DNA of 64,000 bases. It comes from Chrysoporthe austroafricana. Taxonomy: Eukaryota; Ascomycota; Sordariomycetes; Diaporthales; Cryphonectriaceae. The stretch is from assembly GCA_001051155.2 (NCBI GenBank), contig JYIP02000008.1:1922001-1986000 (forward strand), given 5' to 3'. The notes under the pieces are model-generated. The model searched no databases. It was not told the origin of the DNA and saw only the letters and a program-made list of their open reading frames with translations. Each line of letters begins with the position of its first letter. Position 1 is the first letter of the stretch. Below, one piece after another: positions 1 through 11,700 of this stretch. The position numbers and the translations under genes were made by a program.

Positions 1-235
1 TTCGGAAGAGGCGGCTCGCTAAGATATGCCAGCCCTAATAGCAGTAATGGCCCGTTGAAAGTTACTTTCCGTATAAATTATCTTTAGTTATTAATGGAAG
101 TTTTCTGAAAGAATGAAGAAATTTCGATAAGAATTCGTTAAGAAAAAAAAGAAATGTTAAGGGATAAGTCGAAATGGCAGTATAGGCGCCAGGGTGGACA
201 GGTAAAGGGGTGGACAAGTAGGGGGTGCTTTAACT
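1..235 (-). mobile_element. Terminal fragment of a Fot1/pogo-like DNA transposon (cut by window edge)
   Basis: Read on the minus strand, this segment matches the left end of the complete element at 38778-40630. It has the same C-rich tandem terminal motif (blocks of CCACCC spaced by about 17 bases), then the same leader, then transposase codons that align with the N-terminal helix-turn-helix of the other copy, including the shared QRAI-AIRAGIS stretch. A TA dinucleotide at 236-237 is the likely target site. At least one in-frame TAG where the relative has CAA fits RIP. The rest of the element lies left of the window. The terminal repeat differs from the internal copy, so it is a related subfamily. 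Confidence 0.7.
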
Positions 236-762
236 TAGCTTAAGTATTTGAAACTTGAATTGCCTTATAACTGCTTCTTAAATCCTACGAATTCCGGCTC
301 GGAAGCTCGCATTCTGAAGTGGATTTCCTAGCTTGGGTAAGCGTTCTAATTAATATTTGCAGTCTGAGAGAGGGCCGGACTTTTTGTTGCAAAACAGATT
401 ATCGAGTATAATAAAAGTCTTTATAAGTTAATAATAAACCTGTCCAATCTGTTAGCAGTTTTTCGTTATATATATATTAATTAATTCAGATTTATATAAT
501 TGGGCAAATGCGTAATTATATTTAATGCTATTAATTCCTTTAAATTCGAAAGATTTTGGCTTTATCTTATGCTTACTTTTTAGTATTTCGTTAACGGAAA
601 GTAAATAGAAATCGCGTTGCTTGAAATAACTTAATATAAATTATAAGTTTACAAATCCGGATCGAATTTCCTTATTTAATTTTTTCTAAAGAACTTTTAA
701 TTATTAGCTAAAAATACTATTTGATTATAAAATTATAAAATATTATTATAATTAAATATATA
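236..762. other. AT-rich gene-free stretch
   Basis: No open reading frame, RNA gene or recognisable repeat was found. Base composition is strongly AT-biased, like the surrounding RIP-mutated retroelements. It is probably old repeat DNA or the target sequence into which the Gypsy LTR at 763 inserted. Confidence 0.5.
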
Positions 763-1116
763 TATTATAAACGCTGCAGTAATCTTAAGATAAACTGTAA
801 AGTTAAAGGGTTTATGCTAGCAAAAGCGGTGCTAAATATAGCTTTAAATACCGAAATATATTTAACAAAATAATTGCAAGGTTTATAAGCTTAAGCGGCT
901 ATTACTTGAAAATATAATAAGGTCTAAATAGTACTTAGATTTACGATTAAAGAGCTACGGTAATCTATTTAGTAAATATCTTATCCTTATATATTCGGCT
1001 TTTCAGTCTGGAATAGCTTGGATAGCTTAGCTATCCTAGCTATCTTAAACCCTAACCCTTGCTTATATAGCAAGCATGCGTTCTTTCCGGGCAGGGTAAG
1101 CGGCATCGTGCCTTAT
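763..1116 (-). repeat. Left part of the 3' LTR of Gypsy element B, interrupted by element A
   Basis: The segment is similar to the LTR at 19899-20419 read in the same direction. Both begin with a TATTATAA edge (RIP form of TGTTATGA), both carry the GATAGCTTGGATAGC block followed by CTAACCCTAACCC, and both run in the order expected for a minus-strand LTR. It stops exactly where element A begins (1117). The missing right end continues after element A at 8660-8714, next to the polypurine tract of element B. This makes it one LTR split by a nested insertion. Confidence 0.65.
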
Positions 1117-1584
1117 TGTTATGACCTACCCAATATGCATATTATAACAAGGAAGGAAAGGGACAGCACCCAGGCTATCCGGAACGGACCCCTAAGAGCC
1201 GAAAGTCCAACACTCTAATACAGACCTATATATAGAACAGGATTACATAATCCAGGGTTAGGGTTTGGACCGATAGGACTGTCGTCGGTCCTTTCGATAT
1301 TACCCTGGACCGAAGAAATCGGCTTCGACCTTATCGATCCAGGACTAAAGAGCTGGATATATAAGGATATATCCATTACTAGTAAATAGATTCAGTATAT
1401 AGCTTTTCAGTTATTAATTTAAGTATCAATTGGACCTTATTATTGATAGCTATATTGGCTTATAAATATTACAAGATGCCTGTAAACCTGTCCTGGGACT
1501 TAAAACCGTACTTAGCACTTCTCTTATTAGCATAAACCTTTTAACTCTACAGTATTTCTTAGGATTGCTATAGCATTCATAATA
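1117..1584 (+). repeat. 5' LTR of element A
   Basis: 468 bp, aligned over its whole length with 8192-8659. It starts TGTTATGACC and ends TCATAATA, the degraded inverted terminus. Internal CCAGGGTTAGGGTTTGG and the block ending in GGATATATAAGG (TATA-like) recur in the partner LTR. Confidence 0.85.
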
Positions 1585-1639
1585 TTTTGATAATTCTTAT
1601 TCAAGACCGGTTTAGTATATACTTTTTAAGCAATACCTA

Positions 1640-4600
1640 GGATATAATAGCGCCCTAAACCCCGTTTTCATCCAGCAACCAGGCCTTTCAGGAAGAAGTA
1701 CCGATTATCCTTACTAACGAGCAATTCCAGTAATAGAACGTAGCTCTGTACTAGCAATTTGAAGAAGTCAAGAACGAAGTTATCCGCCTTAACGCCTTCC
1801 AGCAGGCTAAGGCTTTCAAGCTCGATAAGCCTGGGCTCTATAAAGGCATTCGAGGAGATTTCTAGGCCTTCTTAATATAACTTAAGGCTTATTTCAAATA
1901 TTACGGAACCCAGTTTAGAACTACTTATAACAAGATCGATTTCGCGGGAAATCGCTTCGAAAAAACTGCATTCCAGTAATAAGAGCCAACCTTTCGCAAT
2001 TATCTGGATAACAGTAAGGAATTCCGTTTAGAGGATACTAAACGCATTTTCTAATGCTATATCAATTTCGAATCGGCCTTTACTAAGACTTTTGGAAACC
2101 CGGATGAACGACGCATTGCAATATGATAATTAGAGGCATTCCGGCAAACGAGTTCGGCCGCGGACTATACGGCCAAATTCCGGCAGATCGTAGCCTACTT
2201 AGATTACGAAAACGAACCCCTTATAGATACCTATTATGCAAGACTTAAAGAAGAAGTCAAAAACGAATTCTATAAGGAAAACCGACCCGAAAAACTTAGT
2301 AAGTTTATTAATAAAGCAGTCCGAATCGACAATAGACTATACGAACGATAACAATAGCGGCAAAAAAACTACGGTACTACCTTACGGTACTAGCCAAATA
2401 CTAGGAAACGCAAGTTTTAGTATAAGAATAGGAATAATATAGCCTATTCGGGCATTACGCATGCTAGACTTATAGAACTAGATATTTTCGTACGAGAATA
2501 ATGCAAAGAGGTTATTTGTTATAATTGCGGCAAGAAAGGCTATATTGCTCGCAATTGTTAATAAGAACGAAAGAAGCGAGAATGGAAGCCAATCCCAGAA
2601 AAATAGCTTAATACTGCTTAGCAGCAAGAACCCAATCAGCTAGATAAAAATATCTAACCGGAATAAGTAGCAAACCTTAATTACAGTAGCCTTAGCTAGA
2701 TAGCCTGCTACCGGGATTATTGCATATTATATTTCTCGGAAAAAGAAAGTTCAGAATAATTCTTATGCAAGCCCTAAGGATAATAACAGCTTGCTATAGG
2801 CAGAAAAGGCCCATTTTATGATACGGTTATCCAGGATAGCGATTCCGATTATTCTAGCAAGAGATTTTTACAGAACGAAAAAGATTTGGGAAAATACCTT
2901 TTAAATTACTATCTGGAATAGCAATAGAACAATATAATAGAAAAAGAAATCGGTACTATATAACCAGAATTATTAATACCCAATAATATTATCGAGGAAT
3001 CGATATACTTTGATAGACAGCCAAATAATTTACTAATTCCAATTCTTAATAAAGAACTATCGAAAGAAATAGCCTATTACTAGCAAAAAGATTGCTAAGA
3101 TTATAGCAAATAGATATCCAAGCATACGGAAATGGAATATATTATCTATAGGCTTATAATAAAAGAATTCTTCCAAAGCATATTATTTCAGAATAGCGAA
3201 TGCCTATCCCAAGAAGACGGAAGGATTAATTACTTATATTCTCGTTATTACAAACTTGCTTGGATTAGCTATATATACTATAATTGCCAGATATATTTCG
3301 GCAAGAAAGTCAAATACGATTAGTTCCCATTTAGAGAATAGGACCAATTGATTTACCCCATTACGAAAGAAAGAGGAAGTTACAGAAAAGTTTTATATAT
3401 CGAAAACAATAATGCATATATAAGGCTACTCGATAATTGCTCGCGAATATATATCGATAGGAAGATTATATAGGAATAATGCTATATAATAGCATGCTCT
3501 ATATATATATAAGACAAGGCTAAAGAATAGCATAAGCTGCAGAAAATCGAGAAGAATCGGCAGCAAAGCTATGCCTAAGCAAAAAGGCTAATATAGCAAG
3601 CAGCGAGAAGCGCCTAGGAAACCCCAAAAAGGAAAGGTCGTCTATAATAGGATAATAGCCGATTAGGATTACGAAATCCTTATATGCCATTATTAAAGAA
3701 TACGAAAAGCATATTATTCTGGATACATATATCAAAGGATAATATTATAGCGTACTATTGGATAGCGGCATATAAGGAAATTTTATCTTGCCAGAAATCG
3801 TTAATAGGGAATAAATTCTCTGGATACAGAAAAAGGATTCTTACAAGCTTAATACTATGGAAAGGAAACCGGTTATATATAACTTAAGCGTAATCGATAT
3901 AGAAACTAATTATTTACTTATCTCGATCCAAAGCCTTACGACAAATATTACTTTTGATATTACAGATACGGCATAATATAAATTGATTTTGGGAATACCT
4001 TAGCTTAAGAAATACAATCCTCGAATCGATTAGACTATTAGCCAGATTTTATAAAAATAAGCCGTACTTACTGAAAAGGTTATAATTACTAGTAAAAAAA
4101 GAAATTTAATTATTAAGAATAGTATAAGGAAAACGCATTCAAATAGGCTTACAAATACTCTTAAAGCAGAACAGGAAGCTATAATATAAGGAAAGGTTAC
4201 GGATATTTTGAACTTCCAAACGAAAATTAAAAACAAACCAGAACGACAAATAGCTATTAACTAATAGAAAACTAGTTAAGTATAAAGCAATATAAGGAAA
4301 TATAAATTATAGAACTATAAGGAAATACAGTTTCTATAATACGAATATGCCAGAAAATAGTTCGGCTCAATATTTAGCAAATACTCGAAACCGCTAAAAG
4401 CAAGAAAGCTTTAGAAACAAGAAGCTAGCGAAGCAAGATATGCATAATAGTATTTTATATTCTTATAAATCGCAAAAAACGAAAAAGGACCGTTACTAGA
4501 TCTCAAAAACGTACCGCAAGAATACTATAAGTTCAAGAAACTATAATAAGAGAAATTCGATAACGGCCTACTAGAGTACGGCCTTTTCGATTACGAGATC

Positions 4601-7290
4601 TTATTAAAAGAAAGGGCGAAGCTGCAAAACTATTCTATTTATAAGCTTGACTAAGCAAAACTCAAAGCATTCAAGGAATATATTGAAGAAAACTTCAAAA
4701 GAGGCTATATACGGAAATTACGATTACTAGCAGGATACCCAATCCTGTTTGTCCTAAAGAAAAACGGCAAGCTGCGATTTTGTATGGATTATTAGCAGCT
4801 TAACGATATTATAATCAAGAATCGGTATCCCTTACCGCTAATAGGAGAAATGCGAAACCGATTAACCGGAACAAAATGGTTTACCATTCTGGATTTCAAG
4901 GAAAGATATTATCATATTCGGATTAAGGAAAATAATATCTGGAAAATAGCTTTCAGAACTCATTACGAACATTTTGAATATATAATCTTACTTTTTGAAT
5001 TGACCAATATACTTATATCTTTCTAAAAAATGATCAATAATATCTTTCGCGAATACTTAGATATTACCGTTATTATCTATCTCGATAATATCTTTATTTA
5101 TTCAAAAAAACCTTATAACGTATAAATAATATGTACGATAAGTATTCTAGATATTATAAAATAATAAATTTTTCGTAAAGCTAATTAAATATTAGTTCTA
5201 TTAATAGAAAGTTAATTATTTAAGCTATATTATCGAATTAAGACGAATTAATATGCAGAAAGATAAAGTTCAAGCAATAAAAGAATAGCCCGTATTAGAA
5301 AAAATTAAGGAAATTAAAGCATTTCTCGGCTATGCTAATTTCTACTGATAATTTATTCGAAATTATAATAAGATAGCGCAATTATTTACAGACCTTATAA
5401 AAAAGGATTATATATTCGAATGGACTAAGAAAGCATAAAAGGCATTCGATAGAATTAAGAAACGAGTTATATTAGAACTTATACTTTGCAAAGCAAACCC
5501 AAATAAACTATTTGAAATTGAAACCGATATATCGGATTATATACTTAGCAAATAATTAGGCTAACGAGATAATTAAGGACGTTTCAGGATTATAAGCAAT
5601 TTTTCAAAAAAGTTAAATGGCTTAGAATTCAATTATAGCATTCCAGATAAAAAGCTTATAGCAATTATAAAAGCATTCGAAAAATAGCAATATTATTTGA
5701 TTGGGGCAAAATATTAAATAATAATGCATTCAGATTATAAAAACCTAATAACGTTTATAATGACAAAAGTTTTGAACAAATGGCAAGTTAAATAGGCAGA
5801 ATTCTTTTTACAATTTAATTTAAAAATTGTATATTGCAAGGGATCGGAAAACGGCAAAGCAAACGCATTTAGCAAATAAGCAGATTATTAAAATACAGAA
5901 CCCAAAGAATTGCAAAATATCTTCAGGCAGGATAAAGATAGCAGCCTTATAAACGAAATAAAAGAACTTAATGCGATTATTAAAATCGATAGCAAATAAA
6001 AGAAGCTAGAAAATATAATTACCAAAAAACAAAACGAATATATCAGGACTATGTATAGCATGCTAGCATATAGCTACTAAGGAATCAGAGCTACTTACGA
6101 AAGAATTAAGAGATATTAGAACCTATTAGGATTCAGATAAAGAATTGAGAATATCTTACGAGAATGCGATAGCTATAAGAAAAATAAAATTGAGTATTAC
6201 AAGCCTTATAGTTTGCTCTAACCGTTCCCGGTTCCGGAAGCAATTTGGCAATCTATTAGCTAGGATTTCATTATTAAGCTACCTTTCTTACGAGAACCCT
6301 TAATTAAAATGCAATATAATAGCATTTTAATAATAGTTTGCAAACTAAGCAAGTATACTTACTTCTTCCCTTATAAAGAAAGCAATACGGCAAAAGATCT
6401 TGCATATACATTTCTGAGAACGGTTATAGCTAATTATAGCATGCCCAGAGAAATTATTTCCGATAGAAATAAGAAATTCGTATCGAATTTCTAATCCTTA
6501 CTTACAAAACTATTCGGAATATAATAAAGAATATTTATAGTATTTTACTTATAGACGGATAGACAAACAGAAAAGATTAACCAGATTATCAAATAATATT
6601 TGCAATATTACGTAAATTACGAATAAAATAACTGGGTTAACTTCTTATTTCTAGCGCAATTCGCATATAATAATACGGATATAAGTATAACGAAGAAATT
6701 ATTATTCTATATATTTTACGGTTATAATCCGATAGCTTATTACGATAAAATACTAAGAGCAAATGTAAAAGCTGCAAAAAAGCGAGTTAAAAAGATTAAG
6801 AAAGTTCAGGAAGAATTCCAGAAGAAACTAGAATTCGTACGGGAAAGAATAATAAGATACGCCAATTCCAGGAAAATTAAAAGATTAATCTTGCAAAAAG
6901 GGGATAAGGTTTACTTTATCCGACAGAAAGAATATATCAAAATAATTAAGCCTTCTTACTTATTGGATTATAAGAAACTCGAATTATTCAGAATCTTAAA
7001 AAGAATTTCAAATATCAATTTCGAATTCGCATTACCTTATAGAATGAAAATCTATCCAGTATTCCATATTTCATTTTTCGAATTAGTATTCAAAATAGCA
7101 AAAACAAATAATATAATATAAATTAGAAATAACGAACCGGAATACGAAATCGAACGAATCCTTAAATATCAAGGATTAATAAATTACAGAGAATACCTGA
7201 TTAAATGGAAAGGATATTACTCAAGCGAAAATAATTGGGAACCAATTAAGAACTTGATTAACGCAAAATAAGCATTTAAAGCTTATTAGG
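1640..7290 (+). pseudogene. Gag-Pol polyprotein relic of element A
   Basis: Conceptual translation shows a retrotransposon Gag (about 1680-2500) and a CCHC zinc knuckle at 2517-2558 in which the histidine codon has become tyrosine. Reverse transcriptase (about 4700-5150) has the catalytic box changed from YLDD to YLDN (near 5078). RNase H (about 5280-5900), integrase (about 6050-6800, the stretch at 6309-6494 still open) and a C-terminal chromodomain (about 7140-7290, WKGY followed by NNWEP) follow. Stops are almost all TAG/TAA at positions expected to be CAG/CAA. The order RT-RNaseH-integrase-chromodomain identifies a chromovirus of the Ty3/Gypsy group. Non-functional. Confidence 0.85.
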
Positions 7291-7491
7291 AAAAACAATT
7301 ACCAGTATATATAGGCCTTCCCAATAAACAACTTAATTAGGAAACCCGCTACAATACTAGTACAATTAAACCTATAATAATAAGAAAGAATTATCGATTA
7401 GTCAAGCAGAATTACAGATAATAAGATATTGCTATTAATTAACGTACGATAATAGGATAGAAAGAACGATTAATTGAAAAGACTTACTAAA

Positions 7492-8013
7492 TTAGCCAAA
7501 TAAATAGTCAGTATTAAAGGGACCGGCTATATTTTCCGATTCATTAACCTCAAAAATATTCAAATTTACTATAAACCAATCGATTTCATTTATATTAAAC
7601 CCAGGGAAGCTTTCAGGAAGCGGCCTTTCGGGCATTAACGCCTTAATACCCCGGTTAGCCTTTTCGGCAGCCAAGCGTTCCGCTTCGGCCTTCTCGGCCT
7701 TAATACATTCCAATTCCTCAATTATATCGAAGCCTCGACAAATAGCGCGAGCCATTTTGGAAGCCTATAAACGACGCTGTAACCGCAAACGCTATACTTT
7801 AGCATTCGCAGCTATCGCTTCCTTTTCGGCGCGATCCAATTCGGCTTCTATTTTGGAATATTGCAGAATGATCTTATGCATTTGCGCGGGAATCAAATTA
7901 CGCATATCGCAATTCCCTTTTTTCGAACGAACATATTCGGCATAACGAAAAGAGTCCTTCTCGGAAGCCATATATAAAACCCTATAATCCTTATAGGACA
8001 AATAAGCAAGCAT
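7492..8013 (-). pseudogene. Antisense accessory ORF near the 3' end of Gypsy element A
   Basis: On the strand opposite to gag-pol, one reading frame of about 174 codons is open except for two TAG codons (between 7755 and 7792), both explainable as CAG-to-TAG. It begins with an ATG at 8013 and contains the motif SEKDSFRYAEYVRSKKGNC, then LIPAQMHKIILQYSK, then a charged coiled-coil-like part (IEELECIKAEKAEAERLA) and a C-terminal ESFPG...IDW motif. The same protein signature is found antisense to element B (9060-9395) and element C (15640-16110). No function is recognised. Retention across copies suggests that it belongs to the family rather than being a chance ORF. Confidence 0.6.
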
Positions 8014-8191
8014 AATAACGCTTCGATAAAAGACAGAAAATTAAAGAAAAAGAGATTGCTTAGTCTTCTTAGAATAAGATTTGAAAACCCTATTCGACAT
8101 CTCGATTAAGAAAGCATAATAGCATGCATAAAGGATAAGGGAAAAACTTATAGAAGATCGTTAGAGATAACGATCTATAGGAAAAAGATAA

Positions 8192-8659
8192 TATTATAAC
8201 CCATTCAATATGCATATCATAATAAGGAAGGAAAAGGATAGTACTCAGGCTACCCGGAACGGACTCCCAGGAACCGAGAGTCCAATATTCTAGTGCAAAC
8301 CCATATATGGAACAGGATTATATAATCCAGGGTTAGGGTTTGGACCGATAGGACTGTTATCGGTCCTTTCGATACTACTCTGGACTGAAGAAATCGGTTT
8401 CGATTTTATCGATCCAGGACTAAAGAGCTGGATATATAAGGATATATCTATTACCAGTAAATAGACTCAGTATATAGCTTTTCAGTTATCAATCTAAGTA
8501 TCAGTTAGACCTTACTATTGATAGCCATATTGGCTTATGAACATTACAAAATGCCCGTAAACCTGTCCTGGGATTCAAGACCGTATTTGGCACCTCTTTT
8601 GTTAGCATAAACCTTTTGACTCTATAGTATTTCTTAGGATTGCTGCAGCGTTCATAATA
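8192..8659 (+). repeat. 3' LTR of element A
   Basis: Partner of 1117-1584 with identical length. The first bases TATTATAACC correspond to TGTTATGACC after RIP-type changes, and the end TCATAATA matches the 5' LTR. It is followed by the target-site duplication CCTAT. Confidence 0.85.
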
Positions 8660-8714
8660 CCTATCCGTTCTTTCTTTCCTATTGCCTGCCTAACTTGCAT
8701 ATTGGAATATAATA
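8660..8714 (-). repeat. Right remnant of the 3' LTR of element B
   Basis: This short piece lies between the end of element A and a sequence (8715 onward, TTATCCCTTTCCTATCG) matching the reverse complement of the polypurine tract and pre-LTR region of element A. It therefore occupies the position of the inner edge of element B's 3' LTR, whose outer part is 763-1116. Confidence 0.55.
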
Positions 8715-11700
8715 TTATCCCTTTCCTATCGATTGTTATCCTTAACAATCTTTTATAAGCTTTTTCAGATTCGTCTCGTATTTATCGCAACTTCCTAACT
8801 AAAATATCTAGCAAAGTTAAGAAGCCGAAATCCTCTTTTCATTCCAATAAAGACAAATAATATGCTGCTTTATTATTTCGTATTACCTCGAATGCCGTAA
8901 ATATGCATTCTTATTCTTATTGCGATAATTTAAGTTTCGAGTCCTATATAGTATTTCAAGTAAATTCTTCCTATTGCTTTCGATACGTTCAATATAGTCG
9001 GTCGAAATATAACGTTCTGGAACTTACGAACGTAGCGGAACTCCTGCATACTTCGTCCTAATATTAGAAACTGGAAAATGAGATTGAAAAGCTTGAAAAT
9101 AAGCTGGTTCGTTTTCGCAAATAGAAGCGGTTATAGCGGGAATGGATAGCGCGTGCGTTTTGTCGTAGTTTATCGAATTTAAAAGATTTGGAGCGCATAG
9201 AAGTTCAAGAGGCCGAGAAGGAGCGTTGCAAAGCCGAAACCGAGCGTTATGCTATAAAACCCTTAGTTCCTGAAAGTCCCTTTCCTGAGAGTTTCGACCT
9301 GGATGCTGCCTTGTAGCAGTTTGGTTCTGATATTGATTGGTCTATGAGGTACGAGGTCGTACCGGGTCTTTCTGACTATCTTTCTGGCTAGCTATTTAGT
9401 TGCCTTTCTTAATATTTTTTGAGTGCTTGCTGCGCGTTTTTCAAGTTACTAACTGGTTTCTAGCTATTTTCGCTTGAATAGTACCTTTTCCATTTGATTA
9501 AGTATTTTCTGTATTTGGTTAGTTTTCAATATCTGAAGACTTGTTCGATTTCGTATTCTGGTTCGTTAATTTCGATTTGCACTAATTTGTCGGTTCTAGC
9601 TATCTTAAGTATTAATTCGAAAAGCGAAACGTAAAATACCGGGTGGATTTTTATTCTATAAGGTAATGCGAGCTCGAAATTAATATTTGAAACTTTCTTT
9701 AAAATTTTGAATAAGCTAAGCTTCTTATAATTTAGCGAATAAGAAGGTTTTATTATTCTGATATGCTTTTTTTGTCGAATAAAATAGATTTTATCCCTTT
9801 CTTATAGGATTAATCTTTTAATCTTTTTGGAATTAGCATATTTCGTTATTCTTTCTTATACGAATTTCAGTTTTTCTTGAAATTCTTTCTAGATTTTCTT
9901 AATTTTGCGGATTCGTTTTTTTGCTATTTCTGCATTTGCTTTTAGTAATTCGTTATAATAAGCTATTGAATTATAGCTATAAAGCGTATAAAATAATAAT
10001 TTCTTTATTATGCTTATATTTGCGTTATTATATACAAATTGTATTAATAATAGCAAGTTAATTTAATTATCTTATTTGTAATTTATATAATATCGTAAAT
10101 ATTATTTGATAATTTAATTTATTCGTTTTATTTGCTTATCCGTTTGCAAATAAAATACTATAAATATTTTTTATTATGCTTTTAATAATTTTATAAATAA
10201 AGTTTAAAAGTTTGATATAAACTTTCTATTTTTATTGGAAATAATTTCTTTAAGTATATTATAATTGGTTATAACTATTCTGAAAAATATATATACGAAA
10301 TTTTCTGCTATATTGCTTTTTTTATATAGGAAGAAATAAACATATTTGCTTAATTTGCAAATTATTATTAAAATGCTATTATATTGCATTTTAATTAAAA
10401 ATTTTCGTAAAAGAAATAGCTTAATAATAAAATCCCAATTAATAAATTGCTAAATTATTTCTGGAATAAGGAATAATTAAAGCAGTCTATAAAGCTTATA
10501 ATATTCGATTTTATTCTTTTTATAGCTATTGCATTTTTATAAAATTCTTTCGATTTTTTTCTTTAATTTTAAAAAATTCTAATATTTCTTAATTCTTTTA
10601 TATATAGCTTTAATTCCTTAATAGCTATAAGCTAATACGCTATATATAATTCTAATATATTTATTTTATTTTTCAAGAATTATATTTTCTAATTTCTTCT
10701 TATTATTTAAAATTTTGATAATTATATTAATTTCTCTAATTTCGTTTATAAAGTTATTATTTTTATTTTGCTAAAAAATATTTTGAAGCTTTTTGAGTTT
10801 TATATTCTGATAATCTGATTATTTGCTAAGCGTATTTGTTTTGCTATTTTCCGATTTTTTGCAATAAATAATTTTCAGATTGAATTATAAAAGGAATTCT
10901 GCCTATTTGACTTATTATCTATTCAGAACTTTCATTATTATAAACGTTATTAAATTCTTATAATCGGAATGTATTATAATCTAATATTTAATTCCGATTA
11001 AGTAATATTGCTATTCTTTAAATGCTTTAATAATTGCTATTAATTCCTTATTTGGAATGCTATAATTAAGCTTTAAGCTATTTAACTTTTTCGAGAAATT
11101 GCTTATAATTCTAAAATATCCTTAATTATTTTATTATCCAAATTATTTTCCGAATGCATAATCCGATATATCGGTTTCGATTTCAAAAGGCTTATTTGGG
11201 TTTGCTTTATAAAATATAAGCTTTAATATAATTTATTTTTTGATTTCGTTAAATGCTTTTTATATTTTTTGGGTTTATTCGAATTTTCGGTTTTTTTTTA
11301 TAAAATTTATAAGAGAGCATATAATTCTGCTATAATTCCGGATAAATTATTAATAAAAATTAATATATTTGAAAAATATTTTAATTTCTTTAATTTTTTC
11401 TAATATAAGCTATTTTTTTATTATTTGGATTTTATCTTTTTATATATTAATCTTTTTTAGTTTTATTATATAGCCGAAATAATTAATTTTTTATTAATAG
11501 AAATAATATTTATTTAATTTAATAAAGAATTTATTATTTTGCAAAATTTAAAATACTTATTGCATATATTACTTATATAATTTGAAATCTTTCGAATAGA
11601 TAAAAATATTATTAAAATAGATAATAATAATAATATTCAAATATTCGCGAAAAATATTATTAATTATTTCTTGAAAAAATATAAATGCATTAATAAGCTT

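Larger units (their letters stand above)
1117..8659 (+). mobile_element. Ty3/Gypsy chromovirus, element A, full length but RIP-inactivated
   Basis: The element is bounded by two 468-bp LTRs (1117-1584 and 8192-8659) with TG...CA-type ends eroded by C-to-T changes. It is flanked by CTTAT (1112-1116) and CCTAT (8660-8664), a 5-bp target-site duplication differing by one transition. Internally, gag, zinc knuckle, protease/RT, RNase H, integrase and chromodomain can be read in order on the plus strand through many stop codons. A purine-rich tract (GGAAAAAG near 8180) precedes the 3' LTR. It cannot be autonomous. It inserted into the LTR of element B, so it is the younger element. Confidence 0.88.

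Noticed and set aside
1048..1062. CCCTAACCC-like telomere repeat (also near 1254, 8329, 20289)
   Set aside because: Only one to two units, and it recurs at a fixed place inside the Gypsy LTRs, so it is LTR sequence and not a telomere or interstitial telomeric array.
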